The translations under genes and the position numbers were made by a program. Positions 51,551-63,680 of a stretch of 64,000 bases of DNA are shown here, one piece after another (position 1 is the first letter of the stretch; each line of letters opens with the position of its first letter). The stretch comes from Juglans regia. Taxonomy: Eukaryota > Streptophyta > Magnoliopsida > Fagales > Juglandaceae. The stretch lies in assembly GCF_001411555.2 (NCBI RefSeq), contig NC_049911.1, positions 31,035,044 through 31,099,043 of the forward strand, given 5' to 3'. The notes under the pieces were generated by a model. It searched no databases and was not told the DNA's origin. It saw nothing but the letters and a program-made list of their open reading frames with translations.

Positions 51551-53049
51551 GTTGTAACTTCTAACGACCTTTTTCTATGCAAAAACGTCAGTGTGGACCC
51601 AAGATCATCTTTCTTTTGATATCACAGGGAAAAGCTCTCAAGATCTTAAAGAGATTGACGTTCAAATATAAAATTATGTCGATCGAGTAACGTTTTTTGA
51701 ATACAAGAGCTAGTTATAATATGCTTGGCTGGACTCGATAGCACGAATATATAGCCTTTCTTTACGGCATGCAGTATAAAAGTATTTCTAGCTTTGGATT
51801 CCTAATCCTCCCTCACGTTGACGCTTCGGAAAAAAAAAATTTTAAAAAAAATTGGCCGAAAGTAAAAAAGAAAGTTTGGCGAGGGAAACAAAATGATGAT
51901 GACCAAAATGGCAAACATCATTCATAATTTTGGAAAAAAGAAAAAGGAAAAAGCTTTCTTACATATCTAAAGCGCCTTTAGCGCTGGTTTACTTTTGCTA
52001 GAGTCGTCTTTAACATAAGATAAAGAGAAAAGAAACAGTGTAATCTGCTAATCGCGTTCTAAAGCTTGCCGGAAAAGATTATGCAGCGACCTGGCATTCA
52101 ACTGATGAATTGGCAACTCCTTGTGGAGCAACTCAAACAAAACATGTAATATAATACAAGAAAATGGAACCAAAAAAACAGTATATAATACTAAATATAA
52201 AAAAAGGGTCATTGAATTACGACAAACAATTTAACTTGTGTTCTTGGAAATCCATCCCATTGAGATACTTATCAGAAAGATCACCGATGGCTAGCTAGCA
52301 AACTAAATCGGTCATGTTTGAATGGTGAGATGAGATGAGACGAGATGAGATAATTTTAGATTAAAATTGAAAGTTAAATAAAATATTATTAGAATATTAT
52401 TTTTAATATTATTATTGTTTTGAGATTTGAAAAAATTGAATTATTTATTATATTTTGTATTAAAATTTTAAAAAATTATAATGATGAGATGAGATGAAAT
52501 CGTTTCTATATTCAAACGTGTAATTTTAAAAGACTGGTTGCACAAGTGGCAGTTGCAGGCTTAGGAGAATTTCTCCTTCACTTAAGACCCGTTTGGATAC
52601 AGAGGTAAAATGATTTTAATTCATCTAATCTTATCTCAATATTCAACTTAGGTAGTTCGTGTGGCTGTTCATGAATCATTTGCCCAAAAATTGAAAGGAT
52701 GGAAGATAAGAACAATTGATCCAACGACAACATGCTACAGCTACTATATGTTTGATCTTCCCAATAGATATGAAAAACAGACTAAGATGGTATAGAGATT
52801 TAAAAAAGCAGATGAAAAAATATATATTTAATTTAATTATTGTATTTTTCTTAATATTCATCAGCAGGTTCAAATGCACAGATCGAGAACATTAATTATA
52901 TATCCTTTTCTTCATGATTCGTTCCCATCCCACCTTCCAAAACCACATATAAGAAACAAACTCCACAACCGATCCAAGAACCTCACAAATCACTTACCCA
53001 AAATAAAAGAAAAAAAACCTTGTTTTTGGCGATCAAGATAGTATTTCTT
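51551..53049. other. intergenic between tRNA-Asp and small conserved gene
   Basis: AT-rich. It includes a full MITE (52311-52520) and a truncated left end of the same family near 52590-52655 (acccgtttggatacagagg). Confidence 0.5.
52311..52520. mobile_element. TTTGGAT-family MITE
   Basis: About 210 bp. Left gtcatgtttgaatggtgag, then gatgagatgagacgagatgag; right gatgagatgaaatcgtttc and ttcaaacgtg followed by TAA. Clear family member. Confidence 0.75.
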
Positions 53050-53400
53050 TTAGTCCTCGAGAAGAACTGCTCCACCCTTCTTGCCTTTTCCTGTCCTCAT
53101 TCGGCTACTGGCGCCACTGCCAGCAACGCTCCTAAGATTTCCATCATTGAAGATCAACGGCAAGTCGTTGGCTTCATCGCTATCATCTACAGTGGCGATA
53201 CGGATGCAAGAGCATCGTTCCAAAGATGCAAAGAAAGCAGTCGTAACGCCATTGATGAGCCACATAGCCACCCCATCAAGCTTGCCACACCCGGATGAGC
53301 CATGGCTCGAGGAGGTCCGGGTCCTAGGGCCAACCCCAACGGATTTGGATTGGATATTGAAGTAGGTGGCGCAGCTGGAGGAGGTAGTAGTGGCAGCCAT
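53050..53400 (-). CDS. small conserved plant protein of unknown function
   Basis: 116 residues, single exon. The N-terminus is Ala/Thr/Ser-rich, followed by [21 protein letters not shown], then a short hydrophobic stretch ([21 protein letters not shown]) and [11 protein letters not shown]. The tail is basic ([11 protein letters not shown]). I believe similar short proteins occur across eudicots, but I cannot name the family. The ATG is preceded by a pyrimidine-rich leader (53405-53480 on the minus strand), which fits a real gene. The codon pattern is more balanced than in the surrounding AT-rich DNA. No function is proposed. Confidence 0.7.
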   Translation of the reverse strand: MAATTTSSSCATYFNIQSKSVGVGPRTRTSSSHGSSGCGKLDGVAMWLINGVTTAFFASLERCSCIRIATVDDSDEANDLPLIFNDGNLRSVAGSGASSRMRTGKGKKGGAVLLED

Positions 53401-56400
53401 TTATGAGTTGGGTGAGCCAAAATTAGTAGTAGCTGGGATTGGGAGAGGAAGAGAGAAAAGTTGAGAGGCAGCTTCAGGCTCAACTTTAAGGACCTGTCTA
53501 TTAATCAAAGGATGCTAATGACTTGTGAGCTGGTGAATTCTAATGTTGCCCTGAACAAATGGTGGAATTACCAACTTTAATTAGTTTTAAAGTATTCTCA
53601 TTGGTGTCGTTTGGTGGATTGAATGGGCCGTAGGGATTGATCCATTCTACAAGTCGTATTCATTTTATTTTTTCCAAATGCCTTCTTAGGTGCAGTGTAT
53701 ACGCATTTTACATGAACTTGTGTTATTCATCATTTTTACATATAATATATTATATATTTTTTGTTTTTTTTGTTTTACTTTTTTTAAACTTATTAAATTT
53801 TTCTACTCATAATCCATATACTATATATTTGATAAAAGAAAAAAAAATATGATATATAACGTGTAGCATAGAATTACAATACCATGATGTTACATGGTAT
53901 TCTAATAGAATTGAATATATAATTTATTTGTAATATCATGATGTTACAAATATCAGTCACAAAAAGATCATATTATAAAAATAAATTTATAAATAAATAA
54001 ATTAAATTTATTTTATAAAAATAATTTTATAATCCAAAACTCGTGAATTATGTTTTACGGAGATCTAAAGCATTTTCTCTACCAAAAAAAAAACAGTACT
54101 AACATGTTATACAAAGGTCGGGTCAGGTCAAGTGAGGTCAGGAGTTTGAGTAACGTCGTGTGAGAGTACTTAATTAGCCATATTCGGCGCCCCAGACGAG
54201 AAGGGCCCAGCCTGCTGGGTCTGTTGTCCCCTGTACCTTGCTTTTAACATTAACCATCACCCTTCCTTCCGAATTACTTGGCTTTTGTTCTTTCAGTCTG
54301 GGTAAAAACTGAATAGCACATGATATATGAGAAGACTACTGCAAGTTAGGGAAATGGGTGTCAACATTTAAGAGAGGTCGACGAGGCTAATTACTTTACG
54401 TTTGATACTTTATTTTTAACTTCTTTCAACATGGTCCGTTTGTTCATCAGACTAATAGAGTTTTGAACTTCTCTCTCTCTCTCTCTCTGTGAAAAAGGCA
54501 ACTGATCATACCAAATTGCAATTTATATTATCAGGATTGCATCTTCATATCTTATCGCTCAAAAGCAAAGAAAAATAACAAAAGTTATTCCCTTTTTCGT
54601 GAAACCAACGGCTTAACCATATTGCAATCCAAGATAAGGATATATAAATGAGAAGAAAGGAGGAATGGTGGGGAATAAAATATCTTGAGTGAAAAATGAA
54701 TGATGCGAGAGAATTTTTTAAAAATATAATATAAATAATTAAATTGATTTATTTATTTTTCATTAATTTAAATCTCTGTAACAAACGGTGATTTAACATA
54801 AACCGAAGAAATAAAGAGAAAGGCAGGCTGGGTTGGGGGGTGCATGCTAATTTAAAAGGATAGGAGAGGAAGACAATGATGAGACTGAAAGGTGAATGTG
54901 CGTCTCATCATGTAGGCTGCCCGACCTGCAGGAGAGACCCCATCTCATTATGTTACCTTAGCTAACAAACACACACATTAAATATATAGGACGATCCAAC
55001 TTTTTCTTTTTAACAATGGATCTTTTTTAGCTATCCGACATCTATGAATATTTTTTTACAAATATGTTGTTTTTTCAATGTTTGCACGCCACATGCAAAT
55101 ATCGTGTGTTGTCTTAGGGAATTCATTTTTTTTTTTCTTTTTTTAAATTTCTGAATCTTTATCTTTTGATTAATATATTTTTTTTAAAATTTTACAAAAA
55201 AAAAAAAAAAACTCTAATCACTTGGCTATTCAACCAAATAGTATGATTAAAAAAGTCTTATAAGTCTTATGGTATAACTTTTTATAAAATAACTTAATAG
55301 TTATAAATTAAAAATGTAATACATAAGATAAGATAAATGTAATAAAATAAACTATTTAATACATATAGATAATATAATAAATCAAAAGGTCTAGTTGTAT
55401 GATATATTATTATACAAATTATCCTATACACACTTTGGAAAACATAATATACATATATATATATATATTAAATAAGGTAAATTATAAATAAATTAATAAT
55501 ATATAATCAAGTATATAAAATATAACTAACATTTAATAAATATAACATAGACATATATAAAATATATTATGAGCTTCAAAACGAGTTCAAACGAGTCAAG
55601 TCGAGCGAATTTTATTCGTGAGTTTAAATCGAATTGAGCTGAGTTTATATAAGTTTTGCTTGTTTAATATTTAAATTCATATTAATATTTATGAACATCT
55701 TATTTATTAAATGAATCAAGTATACACGTGTCAAGCTGAAACTGTTGACGTGCTCATTTGCAGCGCTAATTGTCGATGTAATAATCTAAAAACATAAAAT
55801 GAAGGTTAGCTGCCGGGAAGTCTGTGATGAATCCCGAATACTCAATGGGCTGAATGCATGCATTCTATGAGTAGTACCTTCAGTTTCTTTTCCAAATGGC
55901 AAAGAAGCTGCGTTCCGCACATCAGTGGGGTTTGGAACATTGGGCCTCAGTAGGACAGCCCGCATCCAAAAACCTCGAATACTCGAATTTTAAGGCCCAA
56001 ATATTCAGTCCATCTATGCTTTTAGCCCAAGAAAACCCCAACACCAAGGAGTCGTGGAATCGTATTGAATATGCCTATATTTTTTATTATTTCAATATTT
56101 TCAGATCAAAATATCCGATGATTGTACTAACTGAGGGTCGGGATCCTTTACACGGAAAAATATTTTTAAATCCATTCATTTCATAATTCAACTATCAATT
56201 ATCTAACCAACAAAACATCAAATACACCGGCAATTTGTAAATGTGATGAAAATAATAGTGAGACTAAAACAGAATGAATCGGCTATGTTGTTTATATATC
56301 AAGAAAAGTGCTAGATTGCCGCAAATATTTTATAAAAATAAATTTATAAATTAATATGACTTAAGATAATATATTATATCTATTATTTATAATTTAACGT

Positions 56401-56845
56401 ATAACCATGATAATTTATAATTTTATTAAAATAACTTATTGACATAAGCAAGTTTGGTTTCACAAATATTTGAAATTATCTTATTTTATCTCAACATCTA
56501 AACACCATTCAAGCACAAACATATTTTAATTTTAATTTTTAACTTTTTCATATAATCATGACCTAATCATTACAATTTTCATAAACTTTTAAATAAAACA
56601 TAAAAAAATCATCTTTTTTAAATCGCAAAACTAAAAATTATATTAAAAAATTATATTCTAAACATTTTATAATTTTATAATTTTTTATTCAACTATTCTT
56701 CTCTCCTTTCCTAAAATTTCATAAAAAAAAAATTTAACTTAAACCATTTCATTGCTATTAATAAATTATCTCGTTATTATTAATAGATTTTTTATCTCAT
56801 CTAATTTGATTTGTGTAACTAAAGGAGGCTTCAATAGAAAGACCT
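53401..56845. other. long AT-rich intergenic region
   Basis: No gene is supported. It holds a CT microsatellite near 54470-54490, poly(A) and poly(T) runs and, at about 56450-56830, MITE-like arms (tatctcaacatctaaacacc). A 96-codon frame at 55896-56186 starts in a normal-looking segment (about 55890-56040) but has no recognisable domain. Confidence 0.5.
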
Positions 56846-57040
56846 TGTTTGGATAGTAAAAGTGTTTCATCTTATCTCATCTCATCATTATAATTTTTTT
56901 AAATTGTTACATAAAATATAACAAATAATTCTATTTTTTCAAATCACAAAATAATAATAATATTAAAAAAATAATATCATAATAATATTTTATTTAATTT
57001 TTAATTTTTATCTAAAATTATTTCATTTCATCTCAGGCTT
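56846..57040. mobile_element. TTTGGAT-family MITE, decayed
   Basis: Left end ccttgtttggatagtaaaag, inner cttatctcatctcatcatta and the family's AT-rich centre. The right arm ends in tttcatctcaggc and lacks a clean terminus. Confidence 0.6.
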
Positions 57041-57468
57041 TAAATTTATATTTAAAAAAACCATTCCAAGCCATGTCTTAATTTATATTTTATTAGTGAG
57101 CTCATCTCAGGCTATTTTATTATTAATTATTTTATTATTATTATTTACTCTTTTTTATTTACTTTTTATTACTATTTATAAAATATCCGAAACATCTTAT
57201 CATCCCGATTCCCAACGGGTATGCGAAGAAACAAGCATGGAGAAGGACAAATACAAACAATGATATAATATTACAGTCCTTTTTCGCTTTTTGGTTTTCA
57301 AGTCAAACATTTTAGTATCCATGTAGACAGATTAATTGCACATTTAAAGCGCACGTCTCTCAGGGCAGTGTGAAAGACGTGTACGATGGGAATATTAGGC
57401 CGCTCGTCACGTGGAATGCCTCATTCTAATACAACGTTTTGCTATCTGCGGAAGACAGACATCTATTT

Positions 57469-57471
57469 TTA

Positions 57472-57503
<32 letters not shown>

Positions 57504-57683
57504 TTTTTTTTTTTGATCAAGATGGATACTATATTAAAAATAAAACTAAATACAACAGAGTTTGGAATTCTTAATTATACAAGAGAAAAAGGTGGATCCT
57601 TTCCACTATAAAAATTCAACAAAAAAGGAGGTAATTGAATTAAAGGGATGTTGTCAAAAGCTTGCGTAATATTTGTTAAAGGT
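57469..57683 (-). mobile_element. 5'-truncated LINE insertion with 19-bp duplication
   Basis: A poly(T)/(TTA)n tract (57471-57512), then about 170 bp of tail sequence (aagatggatactatattaaa, ttatacaagagaaaaagg). It is flanked by identical 19-bp repeats ggaagacagacatctattt (57450-57468 and 57684-57702). Orientation and layout are those of a LINE 3' end inserted on the minus strand. Confidence 0.8.
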
Positions 57684-58101
57684 GGAAGACAGACATCTAT
57701 TTGTTTCAACGAAGCGGAATATAAAATAGCGAAATTAGATAAGATAAATTGAAATAATTTATAAATAATAATTAAATTATTAATTAAAATTAAATTAGAT
57801 GAGGTTTCATCTCACTATTTATCCAAACGGATCTCTTAAATGTTAATTAAATTAATTTTTTTGTACCCTCGATAGTTTCCCTTTCGCAATAATAGACACT
57901 GTGCTTGTACTCAGATACTCGAAGCCAACCGACGTGTCACGATCCCAATGCATGCATGAGATAAATGACACGATAAAGAGAGAAGATTCTTGTAATTAAC
58001 GTAGAAGGGATCAGGTCCACAGGCTCAGCCGATACCACTGTAAAAAGACTGAGTTGGAGCGTACCTAATCAACTTGGAGAATCAGCCTCCTGATCTTCAG
58101 C

Positions 58102-58109
58102 TATAAATA
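58102..58109 (+). promoter_or_regulatory. TATA box of the PSK gene
   Basis: tataaata, 80-87 bp before the ATG, which places transcription start near 58133. Confidence 0.65.
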
Positions 58110-58188
58110 CAGTGGTAAGCAGCAAAAGTAGTACCAATTATCCCTTGCAAAGAAACAAGTTATACAGCAAATTAGCCGATCGAACAAC

Positions 58189-58521
58189 ATGTCTTTTAAG
58201 CTAATTAGCACCCTCTTCACTCTCGCTCTTCTCCTTAGCAGCTTGGCTGATCTAACATATGCCGCTCGTCCAGAACCTGCCTTTCCCGGAGATTCTCTGG
58301 TTAGGATCCAACATGATTTCTTGGTTAATCTTTTTATATTTTGAAATTATATATATTTTTATTGATTTTTTTTTTTTTGTGGGATACAGGCAGGAGTTAA
58401 ACCAGAAAAGGTTGAGGTTGACGAGAGCTGTGAAGGAGTAGAAGGGAAAGAAGAGTGCTTGATGAGAAGGACCCTTGCGGCTCATTTGGATTATATCTAC
58501 ACGCAGAAGCACAAGCCATGA
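58189..58521 (+). CDS. PSK: phytosulfokine (PSK) precursor
   Basis: Two exons, 58189-58299 and 58390-58521, giving 80 residues. A signal peptide (1-25 or 26) ends near LADLTYAA, followed by a short variable pro-region containing two cysteines (ESCEG and EECLM), as usual for PSK precursors. The mature pentapeptide YIYTQ lies at 72-76, preceded by the acidic residue Asp71 that tyrosylprotein sulfotransferase needs. In the family both tyrosines are sulfated in the Golgi, subtilases release the peptide, and PSKR receptor kinases perceive it to promote growth and modulate immunity. The 90-bp intron has a T-rich 3' end. A TATA box is well placed. Which PSK paralogue this is cannot be told from the sequence alone. 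Confidence 0.95.
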
Positions 58522-60685
58522 ATTGTACTTGTTGTCTATATATATATATATATATAAAGAGATGTTCGCCTGCAGCCATGTCATTACCATGAAATTATAA
58601 TAATAACTTCATTGCAATCTGTTGGTATAATCAAAGCAATAAATGGAAATTCTTGGGTTATGATACATATTCCTGTTAGAATTATATTTACGTCCTGGGT
58701 TTTGTGAGGTTAATTGTTTTGGTACCTTCCTTTGAATCTTTCGGCAATTTCGATTATAACATATATATATATATATATATATTCTTTGAATTATATATGT
58801 TTGATCTTCATACCAAAATGGCCGGCATTTTGAAGGATAAAGGTAAAACTGTAAAAGATGAATCATGAATTGGGTTGGTTTCTACATAAGTCTGATCTGA
58901 TCATATATAAATATATATATACTTTTGTTCATCTGAATTCCTGCTCATGAATCCATGATCATCAGAGAACGCGGTGGTTTCTTTCTTCTTTATTTTTCCC
59001 CATTTCCTTTTCTACTTTGCTGCGTACTAAAAGAACATATATACGAGTAGTACTGCAGCTTTAAAAACGTGCCCTATAAAGGTGTGTTTTCGCCTCTCAT
59101 AGTGGTCGCCAGTTTGCTTTGAATTCCGTCTGATGAAGATCATAGTTTTGGATTTTGTGACTCGCCCGGCTGGCGCCTTAATTCCATCTTTGTCTGAACA
59201 AAAACTCCAAACGGGTTGAGTGCTTCCGGGTGAATGAAGTTATTCCGGTCGGTCATGTGAAGAAAAGGCTATTACGTCCTGTACTTACTCCGTATATAAA
59301 CCTTGGTTTATCGATATATAGGACATGTTTAATAGTATATTTTCTAAAACTTAAATTACGTACCGGTCGAGGATCTGCAATTAGTACAATTTAGAGTGAA
59401 ATTAACGACTACGTTATACGTACAGATCATGGCACATATATATATAATTGCCGTACGTACGTAGTTGCCTTGCTTTAAATGGCTCAAACAATTTAAATTC
59501 TAAGAAGCAGCTCTAACAGCAATATATGGTCACGACTTAGTTGGCAACATAAAAGCTTTAACGAATCACAGTAATCTACAGCATGTCTCCAACCAATATA
59601 TATGAGAGTGAAATTTCCTCTTTCTATGAAAATATGTCCCGCATTTATTATTAATTAATTTAATATGGTATATATATATATATATAGAGGGTATATTTGG
59701 GCCTATATGTGTAATTTCCTTTCCCGCAAATGCTTGCCAAGATGATCATGATCTTTATATATCAACGTAGAAATTACTTAAACGATCGATCGAGAATAAG
59801 CAAAAACCCCGGGTCATGTACGGCATCAATATTCATGTTTGACCTGCACAAAGTGTATAATGAAGAAGAATGGATGAGAATGATTAAAGGCCGTTTTCAA
59901 TAAAAAAAAAAAAGAAAAAAAATGGTTTTGAGTCAGAAGCTAATAACATTGGAGTTTTGTGGAGCGAGAAAGCGAAGGCCACCATTACCAATACATCTCC
60001 TTTTCATTATTATTATTATTATTTTTTTTTTTGGTTTACTTTTGTCAAATGAGGTCTCCAAAAGTAATCATCAACTTCATGGCCAAAAAAAGGGGTTGTA
60101 GTGCAAGTACCACGCAGGATTCAAAAGTTCAACTCTCTTAGATTTCCATTCAATTCAACCATATTATAAATTTATATGATATTAATTTCTTCTTCTCACG
60201 ATGCCGGCCTGAATGATTTTTTAGTTTGTCCAATTCATCATATCTTTGTTGCCAAAAATGAAAAGTACTGGTGTCGAAGACAGCTGAGACATAGTGCATT
60301 ATTAACCAACATTATTTGACATGCCAGCGCTGACTTGCAGCGTTGTCTTTGATTGATTATACCCGTGATGGGATTCTGTCTTTTGTTCTCCACGCCCATC
60401 TCTCTCTCTGTTTTTTTTTTTTTTTAATATTTTTACAAAATAAGAATAGTAATTAAAAAAAATAGTGTATAAGTTAAAATAAAATATGAAACTGAGAATG
60501 GGTATTAAATAATTGGTTGGTGCAATCCCATTACCATATATAAATGGAAGTCTTGAAGACGATTATTGTAGCAATCCAATTGTCAAATTGCTTTTAAAAA
60601 CATCCGCATTCATTAAGAGTGGATCCCACAATAGACATATGCAACACCGAGTTTCTCTAATTTCACTTCCGTTAATTGCATTCAG
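58522..60685. other. PSK 3' flank and AT-rich intergenic DNA
   Basis: Several TA microsatellites (58540-58556, 58760-58780, 59669-59685). No further gene or RNA was recognised. Confidence 0.5.
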
Positions 60686-60688
60686 TAA

Positions 60689-61299
60689 GAGCATTCTTAT
60701 TGATTTGAATAAATAAGAAGATTGGTTAAAATTTACATAATTAATATCAAAAACATCTCACATTGAATTGGATAAATTTAAAATAATTTAGACTTTTACT
60801 ATAGTGATTGGTCAAATATAGAGAATCACTATTGATTCACCAAACATTAAAATATTAATTTCTCATTCCAAACAAACATTAAAATATTAATTTTTCACTC
60901 CAAATAAAAATACTATTTGGTTTATAATTAAAAAATTTAGATAGAATTTTAAATGAGTTTAAATCAAATATTTTTTTTATTAACATTAAATGACTTTTGA
61001 AAATATGATTTTTTTAATATTAATTTAATTAGAATATAATTATTATTAACATTTAATTGATAGAGATATAAAATGTGATAAAAAAATTAAATAAAAAAAT
61101 TATTAAATTAATAATATTTTATTATTATATAAAGAGTGAATGGATAATTCAATGTGGAGATTAAATTTAAATAGAATAGGTAAATGTTAAAAAAGATGAT
61201 ATTAACTAAATTTTAAAAATAAATTTAATCAAGTTAATCAAAATGCTGGGTCATTGGATAAATGCCTTTAGTTATCAGCTAAAAAGAGCAGCTATGCTC
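60689..61299. mobile_element. GAGCATTCTTATTG-terminal Harbinger-like element
   Basis: 611 bp between TAA (60686-60688) and TAA (61300-61302). The left end gagcattcttattgatttg matches the family. The right terminal repeat ttaatcaaaatgct is separated from the final atgctc by about 46 bp, as if a short insertion had split the end with an atgct duplication. Confidence 0.65.
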
Positions 61300-61302
61300 T
61301 AA

Positions 61303-61445
61303 CAAAGTGATAGAAAGAGAGTACCAATGCCGCAATGCGCTCTCAAAAAAATTGGCGAGAGAGCTAGAAAGCGGTACATCTAGGGAAGGATACCCTTCAA
61401 CATATCTCGTTGCACAATTCCTTAGAGTCTATGTATTTTTTATGT

Positions 61446-61480
<35 letters not shown>

Positions 61481-61905
61481 ATAATTTTAAATATTTTGAA
61501 AAAATACAAAAAAATTTACAATATTATTAAAAAATACTTCCTTAATCACGAAATAAAATAAAAAATCATAAAAAATATTTTTTATTTTACTTTGTAATTA
61601 AAGAAGTATTTTTAACATTTTTTTTTTTTACTTTTGATTAAAGAAGTATTTTTTTATGATATTCTAAATTTATTTTATTTTTTAAAATATTTAAAAATGT
61701 TAAAAAAATTATGTAAAAAATAACTTAAAAAAAATACATAAAAAAACACATACTACAAGCAGCGGGAGCTCTAGCATTATCTATTCCTATTTCCTATTTC
61801 TAATTGCACAATATAGCTATGAGCTACTGCCTATTGAGGAGTTACCTCTCAAAAAGAAAAAAAAAAATTATGAGATGCTGTAACTCTAAAATCGAACAAC
61901 TTTAA
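61303..61905. other. spacer between two elements
   Basis: TA microsatellite (about 61448-61478), then AT-rich sequence with arms ttaatcacgaaataaaa and taattaaagaagtatttt. No gene. Confidence 0.4.
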
Positions 61906-62608
61906 AGGTGTGTTTGGGTACTAAAATATTCTCAATACTTTTCAAACATTCTCGTACTTTTGAAAATACTTCACATGCCAAACAAATTAAAATACTCTCA
62001 ATGAGACCCACAAACTCACTTCAATCTCTACTCATAACTATTCACAAATATTCTATAATACTTATCACTATTATATATAAATAAAAAATAAAATCACTAT
62101 AATATTTATCACTATTAAATATAAATAAAAAATAAAATCATTAAAATATATAAATAAAAAATAAAATCACTATTATATATAAATAAAATACTATAATATT
62201 TATCACTATTATATATAAATTAAAAATAAAATCACTATAATATATAAATAAAAAATAACATTACTATAATATTTATCACTATTATATATATAAATAAAAT
62301 CATTATAATATTTATCACTATTATATATAAATTAAAAATAAAATCATTATAATATTCATCATTATTATATATAAAAATAAAATAAAATCACTATAATAAA
62401 ATCATTATAATATTTATTACTAAAAATAAAATCACTATAATATTTATGAGACCCATATATTTTTCAACTACCTACTCAAAAGTCAACTGAACATACTTCA
62501 AACATCCAAACAATTCAAAATACTCAATGGGACTCACAAACTCATTTCAATCTCTACTCATAACTATTCACAAACATTCTCAACACTTCTCACTACCCAA
62601 ACGTACCC
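61906..62608. mobile_element. GTTTGGGTA-terminal Harbinger-like element, copy 2
   Basis: 703 bp between TAA duplications (61903-61905 and 62609-62611). Ends aggtgtgtttgggta and, reversed, gggtacgtttgggta. Same internal array as the copy at 46035 but with fewer units. Confidence 0.8.
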
Positions 62609-62611
62609 TAA

Positions 62612-63149
62612 TCCTCACGAGCCAAGATTACCCAAGGATAAATATAAGGATAGTGCTAGTGTCCCGTCTAGTTTTAACAGTTAGACATGTCCATAATATA
62701 AATTTTATTTTTTTCTTTTTTCTTTTCATTTTATTTATATATGTTTAAATATTTTTAAAAAATAAAAAAATATACCAATATTAATAGTTACATTCTTAAT
62801 CAATAAATAAAAATAAAATAAAATAAATAAAAATATAAACGATAAAATGAAAGAGCAAACGAGGAGCATATTAACATTATTCTAAATATAATCCATGGCT
62901 CGCTTTCCCATCCTGCCAACAAGTCATCCTGTCAAAAAGTCGTACAACGCATTAAAAATGGCAAATTCTCGGCTAAATTATCACAAGTTTAAACAAATTC
63001 AAACACAAGGAGAAGGTTCAAAACCTCTAAATTCTAATCCATACAAATTCAAACCACTCGTATCAATAAATGACTCGAAAGCAACACTGCAAACATGGCT
63101 TTAAATACCTATAAACTCGTTTCTGAACGGGGGGTCAAGAGGTGAAACC
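62612..63149. other. AT-rich spacer, no gene called
   Basis: A 69-codon frame at 62895-63104 begins MARFPILPTSHPVKK. It has no recognisable domain and no promoter signal. Confidence 0.4.
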
Positions 63150-63159
63150 ATGTAGAAAG

Positions 63160-63680
63160 CAGCAGAAATTGTCAAGAGTCGAGATACAAAGGATACAACT
63201 CAAAATCTCATATCAAAGTAATGGGAACAGAAACAATCACTACCAGCAAACCTTAAACTTTTGCGCACAAAATAAGTGCGCCTAATGGTAGGTCAACTTA
63301 TAGTAGTTCGCGCAACCCATTTAGGAGTCAGCAGGCAGGACCTTCCCACTCAGACGGCACAGTTTATAACTACGATATCAATATGCACACAAACTATTTC
63401 TTTCAGGATGGTGTGAAGGTGTGCAACCATCTCAAAAGCTTAAAGGGTCGAGATATGCAGGTATAATGCACTGATAAAGGGATCGTTAAACTCCCTTATC
63501 ACTTAAAAGCATTGGGAATAGGAACAGGAACAGGAACAATCACTACTAGGACATCTATTAAATGGCAATTTGTGCACAAAATAAGCGCGTTGTATGGTAA
63601 GTCAACTTAAAAAGTAGTTCATTGAACCCACTAAGGAGTCAGAACCTTCCCACTCAGACTGCACAATCCGTACCCACTTT
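63160..63680. repeat. diverged tandem duplication, period about 305 bp
   Basis: Two units share, in order, gtcgagata, aacaatcactac, gcacaaaataag, taggtcaactta or taagtcaactta, and ccttcccactcagac (63341 and 63645). The units differ by substitutions and indels. Neither has an open frame. A poly(T) tract follows at about 63760. Confidence 0.7.

Noticed and set aside
55896..56186. 96-codon open frame
   Set aside because: No recognisable domain; the second half is AT-rich low complexity; no promoter or splice support.
62895..63104. 69-codon open frame
   Set aside because: No domain, no regulatory context and no similarity that I recognise.
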